Positions 1-12,000 of a DNA stretch of 64,000 bases are shown in pieces. Under the pieces are notes generated by a model. That model was not told where the DNA came from. It did no database searches and was given only the letters and a program-made list of their open reading frames with translations. Source of the stretch: Arctopsyche grandis (taxonomy: Eukaryota; Arthropoda; Insecta; Trichoptera; Hydropsychidae); assembly GCF_051622035.1 (NCBI RefSeq), contig NC_135365.1, positions 12,628,001 through 12,692,000 of the forward strand. Direction: 5' to 3'. The translations under genes were made by a program, and so were the position numbers. Within the stretch, counting starts at the first letter, position 1. Each line of letters starts with the position of its first letter.

Positions 1-2436
1 CCTGTGGCAGAACTCGTCCCGGCGTGTACTGCAGTGTTTGCTCTGTTAATCTCTCATTGTAAAATCAAGATTTTAATTGTTTGTACATGTTTATTCTATT
101 AATACCAGTGCTTCAAATGAAAATCTACAAAAACAACAAATGTTATCATTATTTTTCATTCATAATTACTATAAAATTTGTATCCCTATCATATAAAGGT
201 GAACGTTTTTACTTTATCTATGTACGTAGTGACAATAGATGAAGTTTTGTTTTTGTTTGTTCACTATACATGCCTAAATTTTTTATAAAGAACCGAAAAA
301 TTTGATGTATATAGGTTTAAAAACCTATATATATATATATATAGGTTTTTAAAATCAAATTGACCCCTTTTCAATGTCAATTTGAAATGAAAAAGGGTCA
401 ATTTTAAATGAAAAAGGGTTAATTTGGATTGAAAAACCAATATATACATACTATTCTGTGGAACTCTAGCTTTATACTACAAAGTTTTCTGAAAATCTTA
501 ATAATCAAACTAATGTAGTCTCATTTCAAGCTCTGGTTTTTTTTCATTTTGGACGATTTTTGTCTTTCGATATTTTATATATGTGTTTACTTATTAGGCT
601 TACTCCTTTTCAGACTATCGACATTCAGCTGATCAGCCGCTCAAAGCGAACCTTGGCTCCCCTGCGCCGGCTTCAGTTCCTCCAACGTTTAATATGCAAC
701 TTAAAAGTTTACAACCGCAGAATAATTCCTTGACAAATTACAATACGATCAACACGAATATGCCTACTGCAACATCTGGATCGGTGCAGTACAACAAGCC
801 GGCATATTGGACTCTGCAACAAGGACGATCGAAAAACATCATAAACGACAGGATGTGTAATTCGCCGACACACAGCTTAACTGAAAAGTTACACGCCGAG
901 TCACATAACGATATTTCCAAACACATTTTCAATCATTCTCCGATGAATTCGTCCCCGGAAGTAATGAACCGACCGACGAACATTAAGGTTCCAAACTTTA
1001 ATCGGAACAGTTTGGAACAAAGTCGTCAGCAAATTGAAGCGATACCAAATTTAAATGGAAAAACCTATGATTATGTATTTAATTCGACGCCAAAGTCGAC
1101 AACAAATGGGAGTGATTCTTTCAAAGTGTCTCCAATTGATCCTAGAAATGTCGTCGGGTTTCAAGCGTCAACTCCCACTTCTATCAATAACGGCAACATA
1201 GGTATTAATTCAAATAGTGTGACCTCTCCGGTCAGATCTACGATGTCTAATGAAGAATTGTATGCAGTCATTCATAAAAGTAAAAAGAAATTGAACATTA
1301 AAAGTCCACCTCTTGATAGAGCATCCTCTCCAGCTTTGTCATCTACAAGTTTATCACCCGGTAGTTCCGAAAGTTCTATACCCGGTCGAGTAACGCCAAA
1401 TAGATTACCTGAGACTGGCTATTTAACAGATGCCAGAAACAGACACAGTTGGTCGCCCAACGTCCAAGACCAACTGTCTCCATTGGAGCGTAGAGCTTTC
1501 GAAATCAGACAAGATAATGCTCCAAGACAAAATTGGACATGTTCAGACCGTCTCGGTCCTCCGCCTCAAACATCGAGACTGGATTTCAAAAAACTGCTGT
1601 TGCAACATGGAGTCAAACTGAATTTCCAGGGAATGTATAAACCGTCAGGAAAAATATCAGCCGTAGAACGTTTACGACTTTCAAAAGAAGCTGGCGGCGC
1701 CGCTCCTAATCAAAACATGTCAAATATCAACATACTCGATTTGAGCGGCTCTCCTAAAACGTATACCCACCGAAGAGTAATTAGAAATAATGTTCTATCA
1801 CCATCTTCTCCTTCTAGGACTAATCTTTTATTGAAAGAAAATAAAAGTACACCAAAAATACTACTTTCTCCTAAGACTCAATGGAGATTTTCGAGCCCAA
1901 GATCTGACGTGTTATCATCACCGATACCTGAAGTTTTCAATGAAGATGAAAGTCCCAACGGCTCGGCCGAAAAGGACAGAGAACATTTGATAAATGAATT
2001 TTCATCTTTTCAAAACAATTCAAAGCCTGTTATAATGCAAAAACAAGGGGCAAATGTGAAACGAAACCTCATCCCCGTGATAAAAGAAAGCTTGTCTTCG
2101 GATGGTGATAAGATTGAAAATGGCATAACGCCTCTAAATAATAATTCGTTAAGAAAAAATGAAGATAATAACTGTACAAACACGCATTGTAATAACACAG
2201 TTGAAAAACAATATGTAGCATCTGACTCTCCTGGAAAACTGTCTAGAGCCGAATATATTCAAGCACAGAAGGCACAATTTTTGTCGCAAAACTCACCGAT
2301 AAGTTCTTTACCACCCGTTAATAGTTTTTCTGTGATATTCAACAGTCAATTAAGACACCCGTCACCGCCGAAAAATCTAAACCCTAAGGAAGGGAATAAA
2401 TGTCCCTCGCCACCCACTCTAGAAACCGCTTTATGA
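1..2436 (+). CDS. Guk-holder / Nance-Horan (NHS)-like protein, 3' end of gene (partial)
   Basis: The gene runs in from the left edge. Its last exon is 614-2436: a cttttcag acceptor ends at 613, the frame is open from 614 and stops at TGA 2434-2436, giving about 607 codons. A probable previous exon is 1-33, followed by gt at 34-35; it leaves one base that completes the codon with 614-615, but only 33 bases are visible. The protein is rich in Ser, Pro and Asn and mostly disordered. Three short conserved-looking blocks stand out: EELYAVIHKSKKKLNIK (codons near 1250-1300), RNRHSWSP (near 1437), and TSRLDFKKLLLQHG followed by KISAVERLRLSKEA (near 1570-1690). I recall similar blocks, with a DFK-LLL core, in NHS/NHSL proteins and Drosophila Guk-holder, which organise actin and synaptic scaffolds. 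The family name is an inference from motifs; the coding status is strong. Methionine 694 is internal, not the start. Confidence 0.6.
34..613 (+). other. Intron of the guk-holder-like gene, with short repeats
   Basis: This AT-rich stretch lies between the probable exon 1-33 and the acceptor at 611-613. It holds a 43-bp hairpin (207-249) whose ends read ACTTTATCTATG and ATAGATGAAGTTTT, also seen near 9.6, 13.0, 21.2 and 39.6 kb. It also holds a minisatellite block (343-438) with a roughly 21-bp unit containing AATTTGAAATGAAAAAGGGT, next to a (TA)n palindrome at 320-343. Confidence 0.6.
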
Positions 2437-2960
2437 TACCACACTCAAAGAATTCAATATTAAATATATGTCCGCTTGCTTTGATACTTTTATAACTTTT
2501 CTAAGCAATAGTAAAAAAAACTGCGACCGCACGATGTTAAATAATAAAATGTGATTATAACAGCGCCTTAAAGTGTTATTAATGTTTAAGTAACGTTATT
2601 ATGAACTTCTCGTACACTTCCAGATTCATATTTCAAACTACATTATGTATGTATTATATTTGTTACTAGACGACTAGTCTCATACACTTTGTACTTATAA
2701 GACTTTCTTATTTATTCGAATTGTAATTTAAATTCAAAAATACACAAATACTATAGTATTTTGGGACCAAATTATTTATTTTAGTTTGTACTTTTAATTC
2801 GTTTTATAGTCATGGTTTGTTTCATTTTTTATTTTATATTGTTTTTATAATACTTTTGTCCAGTTCCTTTCTGATTTATTCCTTTATTTATTATTAAAAT
2901 AATAAAGTAATATATTTCTTTGAATTTCAAATTATTATTTGTCCTGTATTATTTAATTCA
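2437..2960 (+). terminator. 3' UTR and polyadenylation region of the guk-holder-like gene
   Basis: AT-rich sequence follows the TGA at 2434-2436. An AATAAA hexamer sits at about 2901-2906 and is followed by T-rich and GT-containing sequence (ttgtcctgt near 2940), the usual layout of an animal poly(A) site. Nothing else is recognised here; the first repeat begins at 3041. Confidence 0.5.
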
Positions 2961-3040
2961 CTTAAAATACATATAAACAATGAATTATGCTTATTTAGAG
3001 AAGTGTGCAAAGTGTAAGTATGCCATAGATATAAAATACC

Positions 3041-3828
3041 CAGTGGCGGCTCACAAGAATCCATATGGGGGAGGCTGTATTAGCTCGTTGACTATACCGG
3101 TGATCAAATGCAGACAAAAATAGCATGATAGTCACCGCACCGAATGTTAAAAAGTCGAAAATGTTCGTTTACCATACATGCATATGAAAAACGGTTAGTA
3201 TATATATCAGTGGCGTGCGGTAAAAGTATCTCTCCCCCCGTCGTACATCCTCACTTAATTTGCGCGAGCAGGATACAACAGGAACAAGAGGAACAGGCTT
3301 TTCCTCCCGTATCCTGCGCGCGCAAATTAAACAAGGCTGTATGACAAAAAGAGAGATAATTGCACCGCATGCCACTCATATATATTATATATACATAGTA
3401 CCGTTTACCATGCACCCTCTTTTTTTTATCTTTCGACTTAAGATCTTTCGATTTTCGATCTTTGCCTTCCGATATTTGCTTTTTCGGGCTTTTCACTTTC
3501 GGTCTCGTGAGGTAGACCCATACTATACTACAGTTTTCCTTTTTTTAATAGAACAGTGATGTGTGGTTGTTCTAGTGCTATTGACAGACAACCGTGTCGT
3601 TCTCTGACGAAAGGGTCTCTCAGACTGTATTTGTTGGGGGGGGGGGGGGGGGGGTAGTGGCCTCTTGTAGAGGGCTTTATTGGTAGACTTCTTGACCTCT
3701 AAAGTGGGCTTATTACTATACTGGGAGGTGTACAGCCCTGTAGCCCATATGGACGGCAAAAATAGCACGCATTTGTACTATACAGGGAGGGATGTAGTCC
3801 CGCAGCCCATATAGACGAGCCGCTACTG
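3041..3828. mobile_element. hAT-type non-autonomous element, CAGTGGCGGCTC ends
   Basis: The left end reads CAGTGGCGGCTC and the right end is its inverse with one change (GAGCCGCTACTG, ending at 3828). The CAGTG start is typical of hAT elements. Flanking 8-mers are AAAATACC and AAAATAGC, a likely 8-bp target duplication with one mismatch. There is no transposase. The interior holds a poly-G run (3636-3653) and sequence from about 3540-3725 that recurs inverted at 20040-20230. A second small hAT sits inside (3208-3377). Confidence 0.65.
3208..3377. mobile_element. Nested 170-bp hAT MITE
   Basis: The ends are CAGTGGCGTGCGGT and ACCGCATGCCACTC, near-perfect inverted repeats with the last base changed from G to C. 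The flanks are both (TA)n, compatible with an 8-bp duplication of ATATATAT. It lies wholly inside the 3041-3828 element, so it is the younger insertion. Confidence 0.6.
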
Positions 3829-4202
3829 AAAATAGCATAGATGAGGTATTGTAAACAAATTTGTCTGGAGAAAGCGGACTCAACAACGGAGAGGTGCGGG
3901 GGGAGAATGGCAAAAATTTCCACTGACTTAAAAGCAAGCTAGCTACTGAGAGAGTGCTCTTCAAAAGTGAGAAAATTTTTCAAGCGTCAGGCCCCATCTA
4001 TAAATTTATCCTGATATTTTAAATATATTGAAGGTCAATTCATTGAGAAATTTTAACCTTGAAATTCCTGAAAAATAAGCATATAAACATATGTATAATA
4101 TAATATTGGATTTCAATATAAAAGTTAAATAAAACACACATTTTCAATAAAAGTTATATTTCATTATATGCTAACTTATATTACAAGAAAAATTACGAAT
4201 AA
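3829..4202. other. Intergenic stretch with dispersed repeat pieces
   Basis: No gene is seen. Sequence at about 3835-3960, containing catagatgaggtattg and gctagctactgagagag, recurs in part near 5107 and near 28150 and 28795, so it belongs to a dispersed repeat family. The end nearest U1-C (about 4140-4210) contains AATAAA-type hexamers on both strands and probably holds the U1-C poly(A) site. Confidence 0.45.
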
Positions 4203-4365
4203 TTTATTATACAAAACGCATTCTGAACATGTTACTTTTTCCAAAACTGGACACAAACACTGAAAAATTTACTCGGATCACAAGTTCGAAATCGCACAAA
4301 AGTTGCAAATTATTACATACAGTAAGTTCAGTCATCTCTGTTATAAATGTTACAAAGAAATTGGT

Positions 4366-4923
4366 CTACTGCGTATTCTTGACTGGTGGACCGTTCATAA
4401 TGGGAGGTCTCATTGGTGGTCCCATAGGGCCCATAGGTCCCATCATGGGTCCCATTGGCCCCATCAGTGGCGGTCGCATACCCATCATCGGTGGCATAGG
4501 TCCGTGTGGGCCCATCATTAGTGGCGGGTGTGAATGCGGATGCTGATGTTGGTGATGCTGTAGGCCACCTAGAGGTGGAGGTGGCGGTAACACGCCTGGA
4601 GGAGGACCTGACAAAGCGCCTCCTCCACCACCAGGCTGACCGGGAGCTCCCGGAGCACCAGAGGGCCTGACGGGGCCGCCGAGACTGGCCGGGGGTGGTA
4701 CAGCTGCTCCTTTAGTGGCTGCGAAGGGGTTTTGAGCTATTTTTCCTGCCTTGAATGCCGCTGTCGTGGCGTCGATCAGATGTTGAGCTTGCTCCTCCAT
4801 CCATTTCTGATAATAGAACTTGACGTTATCTTTGTGTTTTCGGCCAGTGCAGTGAGTCTTGCGGACGCTGGGCGAATCGTGCGTCAAGTATGTGTCGCAA
4901 TAATCGCAGTAATATTTCGGCAT
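4366..4923 (-). CDS. U1 small nuclear ribonucleoprotein C (U1-C), intronless
   Basis: A single 185-codon frame runs from ATG at 4923 to a stop at 4366-4368. The protein acts in the nucleus as part of U1 snRNP and stabilises pairing of U1 RNA with the 5' splice site. The N terminus, [20 protein letters not shown], begins a matrin-type C2H2 zinc finger with Cys6, Cys9, His24 and His30, followed by the basic [14 protein letters not shown] helix. This is the diagnostic U1-C domain. The C-terminal half is Pro/Gly/Met-rich with repeated MGPMGP units, plus a His-rich patch ([10 protein letters not shown]), as expected for an arthropod U1-C. Length fits the family. It is convergent with the guk-holder-like gene. 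The opposite-strand frames over it are shadows created by the Pro/Gly repeats. Confidence 0.95.
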   Translation of the reverse strand: MPKYYCDYCDTYLTHDSPSVRKTHCTGRKHKDNVKFYYQKWMEEQAQHLIDATTAAFKAGKIAQNPFAATKGAAVPPPASLGGPVRPSGAPGAPGQPGGGGGALSGPPPGVLPPPPPLGGLQHHQHQHPHSHPPLMMGPHGPMPPMMGMRPPLMGPMGPMMGPMGPMGPPMRPPIMNGPPVKNTQ

Positions 4924-5035
4924 CTTGACTAATGTAAAAATGAATTAAATGATCGAAAACTATCTGTTAAGCTAGCTGTCAATACGGACGCACACGCTCG
5001 TTAGGTTACGCCGTACTGACAGTTTGGCAATAACG
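4924..5035 (-). promoter_or_regulatory. Probable U1-C promoter and short 5' UTR
   Basis: The sequence directly upstream of the U1-C ATG is locally richer in CpG (acggacgcacacgctcg and acgccgtactgac) than its AT-rich surroundings. No TATA box is obvious. It is placed by position only. Confidence 0.35.
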
Positions 5036-6914
5036 TCAAACCATATGACCATTAGCGAGACTCGGAAAAACATAAAATAAGTTGGGGATCGTCCATATAT
5101 ATAGAACAACATAGATGAGACTTTGCAAAAAATTTGCCTGGAGAACTACGTAACTACGTGACAAAATTTTTGGGCACAAAAAATACATGTATGGAAGCAG
5201 TGCGATTGCGTGTGTAGAAGCTGAGTGCGTATCGCTTATATGCGAAATGTTCATAGCTTCTCTTGACATTGGAGTTGCAACAAAAGGTTGTAATTTAAAT
5301 GTGTAAGCATCTTGCTCTCACACACATAACCCCGCATTGTTTCCACGCACGTATCTTTTTGTATATGATTTTTTTATTACGAAGTTGGCCCAATTTCAAG
5401 AAGAACTATTGGGATAAAGCATAAAGCATAACAGGCATAGAACTTATTATCTGTGGATTCAATGAAAAATCATTGAATCTTTGTGTTTGTGAAAGCTTAA
5501 ATTTTGGCCGTATGCTGACCTATAGAAATTCCGTTGGGTTTTTAAAAGGATCTTTATTCAACAAGTATACAAGTATCATTGTATGTACGGCGAATAAGGT
5601 AGTTACTAGACATCGGAGGAGTGGGCTGGTTGAACTTTGAAGGTTTATGGGGGTACTTTGGAGTGAAACGACGGAATTGTTGCAGATACGACTGTTTAAT
5701 ATGAAGGGCGGGAAGGAAGTAAAGTAGCTCTACCAACATGACCAAATCGGTTCTAACTCACAGTATGGTAATTCAAATTCAACCATGTCGTAGAGCCCCT
5801 ACAGTAAGGTAAATTCGTGCTGTATTTACCAGTATGTACAGCACTGGTTTTTGGGTATCTGTCCTGGTATATAAAACAGTTAACTTTTTTTCATAGAAGT
5901 TTTTTTTTTATCTAATTGTATTTAATAGATGTGTTGAAATATAATATTAAAAGCCCAATATTTCTGAAGACTTGCGATCGTTTATACGGAGCGAGTCAAT
6001 TTTTATTGTTGCGTGGACATTAAAAGAGGTTTCCAAGATCGGAGAAAAACACGCAGCTAGTATTGTAGAAGTTGTTTATTGGTCTGCACTCGTCGGCTCT
6101 CCAGCTCCGAACGCTCTACAGTTCGAAAATGCTCAATATTTATACTCACCGGGCGCTTTCCGTACACAGATATTCGATGAGATATTTGATGAGTCGCGCA
6201 ATACTATTGGCTATTATACACGACTCCTCTATACGTCGAGGGCATCTTGGCGCGAACGCGAGATCGGGTGATCAGCGCTAGTAAACCATCGATCCACGAG
6301 CGCCACTCACCTAATCTCTACGTCACAGTGTCATTGCCCTCGTATGAGTATAGGGCGGGTTGAAGGTTTGGACCGTTTCCCGGCCTATGGAAATTCAGTT
6401 GTATTTTGAAGAGGATCTTTATTACTCGATTAATACAGGCGTATTTGTATGTACAGCGAAGTAGGTAGATGATTCGCTGGAGCGAGCTAGGTCGAGTTCC
6501 TGAAGCTCACTGGCATCTAGGGACGATGCGCTGGTTTATAAAGATGTTGTTTGAGCAACGTGTAGCTAGGCTTGTGAGATCACGTTCTGAAAGATTCCAG
6601 CGGGGTCGAGGTCTTCCTTTGTGTTCTATGTTTGATGTGTAGTTGCGTAGCTCCTTGGGATTTCCCGTTACTCGTGATTGCGTATTTGGAGCGAGTCGAA
6701 TCGCCTTTATGGGTAAGCTGGACGAAGTATTTTGGTAACGGCTAAAGCGGGCTCCACATTCTCGTCGAGACACCTCGGTCTCGGGTCTCGCCGAGACAAC
6801 ACGAGACCGAAAGTAGCTCTCTACATTCTCGCTCGCGCATTTGTCTGTTCGGTAGTCATACAAGATGGACGTGTTAGAAACGTCTGTCGTTGTAGCATTA
6901 TGTGCAATAGCATA
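5036..6914. other. Intergenic region with two LTR-like direct repeats
   Basis: No intact gene is seen. Two related blocks lie about 870 bp apart in direct orientation, near 5518-5660 and 6385-6500. Each contains CTAT(A/G)GAAATTC, a Phe-like T-rich stretch and AGGATCTTTATT. On the minus strand the latter reads AATAAAGATCCT, a possible poly(A) signal, so these may be decayed LTRs. The stretch at 6728-6830 is GC-rich and carries a strong hairpin (CGGTCTCGGG / CGAGACCG). Confidence 0.35.
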
Positions 6915-7310
6915 TTACATTTTTTTATTAATTCGAGAAAAAAAAGTTATTAAGAGACGTTGGAATGTTTTATTACTGTTGCCATCCATGATAACCCCCA
7001 AAAAATAATCCATCACGCTAAAAGCGAACCATATCGGCGTATATGTATCATCAGTGCCGGCGCCTGAATGTTTCGATGCTTTTATTATTCGCTTATGCAT
7101 CCTATAAGTTGTCATAAAGGAGTCTTTCTTGCTTTTGAATTCTTTGAGAGGTATAATCATTATTTCACTTATTTTATTCCACGCATTATGTACTTTTTTT
7201 CTGTCTTTATGGTCCCGATGTTTAGGATCTCATATAATAGAATGACTGGTATATTTCCATAAATGTTAGTTCGAGATCGTGCGTCCAATTCGTAGGCATT
7301 TTTGTTAATA
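6915..7310 (-). pseudogene. MADF-domain protein fragment, frameshifted
   Basis: Read on the minus strand, 7310 to about 7226 gives TNWTHDLELTFMEIYQSF, resembling the start of a MADF (Myb/SANT-like) DNA-binding domain. After a frame change near 7220 the sequence continues DPKHRDHKDRKKVHNAWNKI, then EFKSKKDSFMTTYRMH and SGAGTDDTYTPIWFAFSVMD. These match the second and third helices of MADF, including the SGAG-D--Y-P-WFA block. It needs one frameshift to be continuous and no start or upstream exons are recognised, so I call it a pseudogene or transposon-borne relic. MADF proteins are numerous in insects and also accompany PIF/Harbinger transposases. No transposase is seen beside it. Confidence 0.6.
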
Positions 7311-7697
7311 AAATCGATGTGCGCGCAGTGCGGTTACTGCCGGCGGAATGACGCGACGGGAGTATGGAGGGAGGGTCTCGCGCGAACACAAAACTACACG
7401 AGAGCCTTTTGATTCGGGTCCGAAATACCGACACGAAATGGAGACCGCACGAACAAAGGCGGGACTTAACGAATATGTTCTCTACAGTCTTGTATTTGGC
7501 TGTTCTCGTATAGTTTTGGCGAGCTTGTGGAGCGGGCTTAACTGTCGTGTACAAGAACAGGACGCGATGATGTTGTGGCGGCTCGCTATACGACATGGTC
7601 GAGTTTGGTTACCTTCCTGCGAGTGGGGACCAACTCGGCTGGGTTCGGAAAGCGGCTACTCACTCTGCCTTCAGCTGTCATAAATAAAACGGGGACG
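7311..7697. other. GC-richer flank of the fold-back element
   Basis: This stretch is richer in G and C than its surroundings and has open frames on both strands that resemble no protein I know. AAATAAAAC at 7682-7690 recurs at 18087-18095, just outside the other end of the large fold-back element. It may be its 9-bp target duplication, though the motif is of low complexity. Confidence 0.35.
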
Positions 7698-7727
7698 CGA
7701 CAATTGGTGCAAGGCCAAAATGTTCAA

Positions 7728-7830
7728 CGACAAAATGTACCCGAAAATTAGTGCACTGACAAAATGTACCCGCGACAAAATGTACCCGCGACAAAATGTT
7801 CAAAAATGTTCAAAATGTTCAAAAATCCTA
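7728..7830. repeat. Left subterminal motif array of the fold-back element
   Basis: GACAAAATGTACCCG occurs repeatedly (near 7729, 7757 and 7773, with a further GACAAAATGTTC at 7789), followed by short AAAATGTTC repeats. The same array, inverted and with one more unit, is at 17906-18040. Arrays like this near transposon ends often bind transposase. Confidence 0.6.
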
Positions 7831-7919
7831 AATTATCCTATTTTAATGGCAAAAGTAACTTTTTATTGTATTATATTTATCGATGTATATGGTACTTTTT
7901 ATCGTATAGATCGCGGATA

Positions 7920-8905
7920 TTATTAAATTATTATAAATTAAAGGTGTTCTTAACCGTACCAACATATACTTATTTAAATTGAACAATTACATTTTAAGCG
8001 AATGTCATTGTGACTCATTGAATATCATTTTAAGATGTCATTGAATTAGTATAAATGACAGGGGTTCCCAACCGTATCCAATATTTACGTATTTAAATTG
8101 AAAAAAAAAACTTTCCGAGCGTATGAACTGCAGATTACATTGCATTAGTTTATATGGCAGGGCTTCTCAACCGTCTCCAAAATTTACTTTATTTCAAATG
8201 AATAATTTACTTTTTATCGTACACATCGCGGGCGTTATTAAATTAGTATAAATGACAGGGGTTCTCAACCGTATCCAATATTTACGTATTTAAATTGAAA
8301 AAAAAAACTTTCCGAGCGTATGAACTGCAGATTACATTGCATTAGTTTATATGGCAGGGCTTCTCAACCGTCTCCAAAATTTACTTTATTTCAAATGAAT
8401 AATTTACTTTTTATCGTACACATCGCGGGCGTTATTAAATTAGTATAAATGACAGGGGTTCCCAACCGTATCCAATATTTACGTATTTAAATTGAAAAAA
8501 AAAACTTTCCGAGCGTATGAACTGCAGATTACATTGCATTAGTTTATATGGCAGGGCTTCTCAACCGTCTCCAAAATTTACTTTATTTCAAATGAATAAT
8601 TTACTTTTTATCGTACACATCGCGGGCGTTATTAAATTAGTATAAATGACAGGGGTTCCCAACCGTATCCAATATTTACGTATTTAAATTGAAAAAAAAA
8701 ACTTTCCGAGCGTATAAACTGCAGATTACATTGCATTAGTTTATATGGCAGGGCTTCTCAACCGTCTCCAAAATTTACTTTATTTCAAATGAATAATTTA
8801 CTTTTTATCGTACACATCGCGGGCGTTATTAAATTAGTATAAATGACAGGGGTTCTCAACCGTATCCAATATTTACGTATTTAAATTGAAAAAAAAAACT
8901 TTTTA
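7920..8905. repeat. 197-bp tandem repeat array, left arm
   Basis: The word GACAGGGGTT starts at 8057, 8254, 8451, 8648 and 8845, exactly 197 bp apart. Units differ by only one or two bases (for example ggttccc versus ggttctc). Each unit is itself made of two related halves: GACAGGGGTTCCCAACCGTA and GGCAGGGCTTCTCAACCGTC. The fifth unit is cut by the (TA)n run at 8934. Confidence 0.9.
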
Positions 8906-8928
8906 ATCGTATTGGAGATGTCATTGAA

Positions 8929-8933
<5 letters not shown>

Positions 8934-9007
<74 letters not shown>
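8934..9007. repeat. (TA)n microsatellite
   Basis: A run of about 74 bp of pure TA ends exactly at the CAGTGG end of the first hAT element. Confidence 0.95.
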
Positions 9008-9010
<3 letters not shown>

Positions 9011-12000
9011 TGGCGGACTGGGACTGAAATTAGCGCATGCCAGGAGTCAAAGGGGGCCCACCCAGGGTTAAAAAAATTTGTCCCCCCCCCCCATATAACA
9101 AAATTTTTTTCTTTCCATCACGCTAAAAATCAAGGAAAATTTTTTTTTTTTCAAAAATGGGAATAAATAAATTTAGGTACAAGAAAAATGGCAAAAGCAA
9201 AATAGATCCATAAATTACATTGTATATTTCGTTGTAACCCTTGTCCTAGGTAAATAGAATGCATCATAAAAGAATGCGGCATTAAAGCGGCTTTTACTTT
9301 CGGTAGAAAACAATCGATTGGTAAAATTGAATTTTTTTTTAAAAAATCTATTTTATATCGGAATAAAAATGGAAAATATTCTTTGCATACACCTTATAAA
9401 GTTATAAAATATGAAAAAAATAAGCTTATTTTTGAAAAAATAATTATAAAAAAATATTATGTAAAAAGCGAAAGAAGCGCCGCAGGCGAAAATTTTTTTC
9501 CAAAAATCTTCACATGGTCAAAAAAAATCGACCATCAAACTGAGTCACTAAAAAACTATCAATTAAATTAATTTCTACCGACTGTCTTTTCACTTTATCT
9601 ATGTATGTACATATGTACGTAATAACAATAGATAAAGTTTTGTGATCATGCGAAAATTCGAACTCAGAATCGATCACTGATCACGTTTACATAATATAGA
9701 AAAATGTGTGTGTGTAAAATTTCGTGAACACCCGTTAACCGAAAGTAACAGTTTACTCCTGTTGGCAGTTTACCGGATTTTTCTTCCACTATTTTAATCG
9801 ACCCTTTAAATATGTCTGCTCTTCAAGATTTTATGTATAATTCCTTGTATCAATGTGATGAAAATATAATTTAAAAAATCATTAAAATTAATTAACAAGA
9901 AGTGGGATTTTTTCCTCTTAAAAAAGTCAAAAAAATTTTTTACCACACCCCTGAACGTATCAAGCTGAAAATTTATGTTTGTATTCTTTATGTACTAAAT
10001 TTGATAAGGTTTTGGTCAGAAAGCAATTTTATTAAATAACTAAAACTTTTTTTGGACCGAATTCGTTACACATGAAGTTTAAATCCATCTCATTCTTTGT
10101 TTTGTAAGAGAATGGACGTCTGCAAATAAAATAAAAATACGAGAAATAAAACCATTTGTGATTGAACCGATTCAGTAAAATATTAATTTAAAACTTTTCT
10201 TGAAAACAAAAAATATACGAACTTTCGGAAAAATAAACGATACACATCTGTTTTTGAGACAAAATAAAGTAAAGGGGACCTTTCTAACGATTCGCTCCAT
10301 AGGATAAACAATTTCTAAGAATTTTACCCAAGGCATACCACTTAAAAACCAAAATATACTTGCTTTGAAATAATAATTTTTTTTTTCAAAGCACATAGCA
10401 GCGATTATTTTATTAGTTACCTACCCAAAAGTAACATACATAAGAAATAAACGTAGCATTCATAGATCCATAGTATCTCATTATCATTAAATTCTTAATA
10501 TTTTCTAAATTCACACTATTCCTTAATTTAGGGGGGCGTGTGCCCCCCTATGCCCCCCCCCCCCAAATTACGTCCCTGAAAAAAATGCATAATATTTTCA
10601 ATTAATGTTATTCGAAAATCGGGATTTTGGGGAGGGGGCCCCCATACTATATTTCTATTTACATCAGCGGTTTCCAAACTTTATGTGACTACGCCTCCCT
10701 AAAAAAAAATTTTTTTTCCGCGCCTCCCTTCATTTTATTTTTTAATAGATATAATAATATAGACACGTTTTAAATAATAAACTTTTATTTAAAAATAATG
10801 AACACTACAATAGACAGAATAATAAAAAGGTTATGCTATAACATAAATTTATACGAACACGTATATTTATTTTTATATTAAATTACTAATTAAACTACAT
10901 CTAGCACATAAAAATTTAATGCGAAGGGTGTTTTTGTTTATTGGAATTTGGTGTGTTTTTGTTTATTGCCGAAAAGGCCGTTTCGCATAAATAAGACGTT
11001 ACAAACGGTAGAAGCATTTGCATTGCTTTGCAATACAAAGATTCATACTCTCCACTAAGATTCATCAAAAATTTAATTATGGTTTCATTTTGAAACTTTC
11101 GTTTTAGTGAGCTATCGCTTTTTCTTTTTCGATGGTTGTCAGCTCGAATTCGTCTTCTTCATTGTACATAGTTAAATGGAATGAATGTCTTTGAAATAAT
11201 TGGAAAAATGCAGCACTAAACCATCTAAGTGGTCAATAAAAACATTTTTACTTGCTTCAATATTGGCTGTGGCCCAGAAATCTTTGGAAAGTGAAAAAAT
11301 ATCCGACTCATTCTTTTGTAAATTTGATTTCCATAACTTCAACTTTTTAATGAAAGCTTTTACTTTTTCTTTTTGAAAAAGTGGATGTATTTGTGATCCC
11401 CGCATTGATTTATTTAAACCGCTCAATTTTCCAAAAATTTTAACCAAATTGGCAAATTTAACAATAAAATTATCGTTCGACCACAAATGTGCGAGTCATG
11501 TTGGTTTTCTTCGAGAAAGATTGCTAATTAAATGTGTATATAAAAATGAAAGAAAAATAAACATTCATGCATTGAATTTTTACTGTTAAGCTACGATATG
11601 AAGTTTTATTTATTTGTAGATATTATGGTATGAAAATTATTTTTTTATTAAAAAGTTTTGGCGCCTCCCCTGGCAATAGTCCGCGCCTCCCCAGGGAGGC
11701 GCGCCTCCCAGTTTGGAAACCGCTGATTTACATGGATGTGTCTAGATTAGGAATAGATTTTATATTCGGAAACTGTTTAAAATTGTGTATTTAAATCTTA
11801 CTATATCGTCGAAGTATGTACATATAATCAAATGTTATTTTGAAAGTATGAAGTAAATTTAAATCGCTGGTTGATGACGTCCTATAAAAATTGTTTTAAG
11901 CAATTCAGTTTATATTATTTTTTTTTATTTGTTTATTACCATTTTTATTTCAGTAGGTAGTTGCTACATAGGCATTGGTATATACATAATATTGACGTTG

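Noticed and set aside
4229-4546. Plus-strand frames opposite U1-C rich in Gly-Pro-Ile
   Set aside because: They are the antisense of the Pro/Gly/Met repeats of U1-C; the zinc finger fixes the real strand.
6507-6863. 118-codon minus-strand frame next to the MADF relic
   Set aside because: It shows no recognisable domain, overlaps a GC-rich hairpin and an LTR-like block, and cannot be joined in phase with the MADF fragment.
7920-8905. CRISPR-like array
   Set aside because: Repeats are 197 bp with no spacers and the genome is eukaryotic; it is a tandem satellite.
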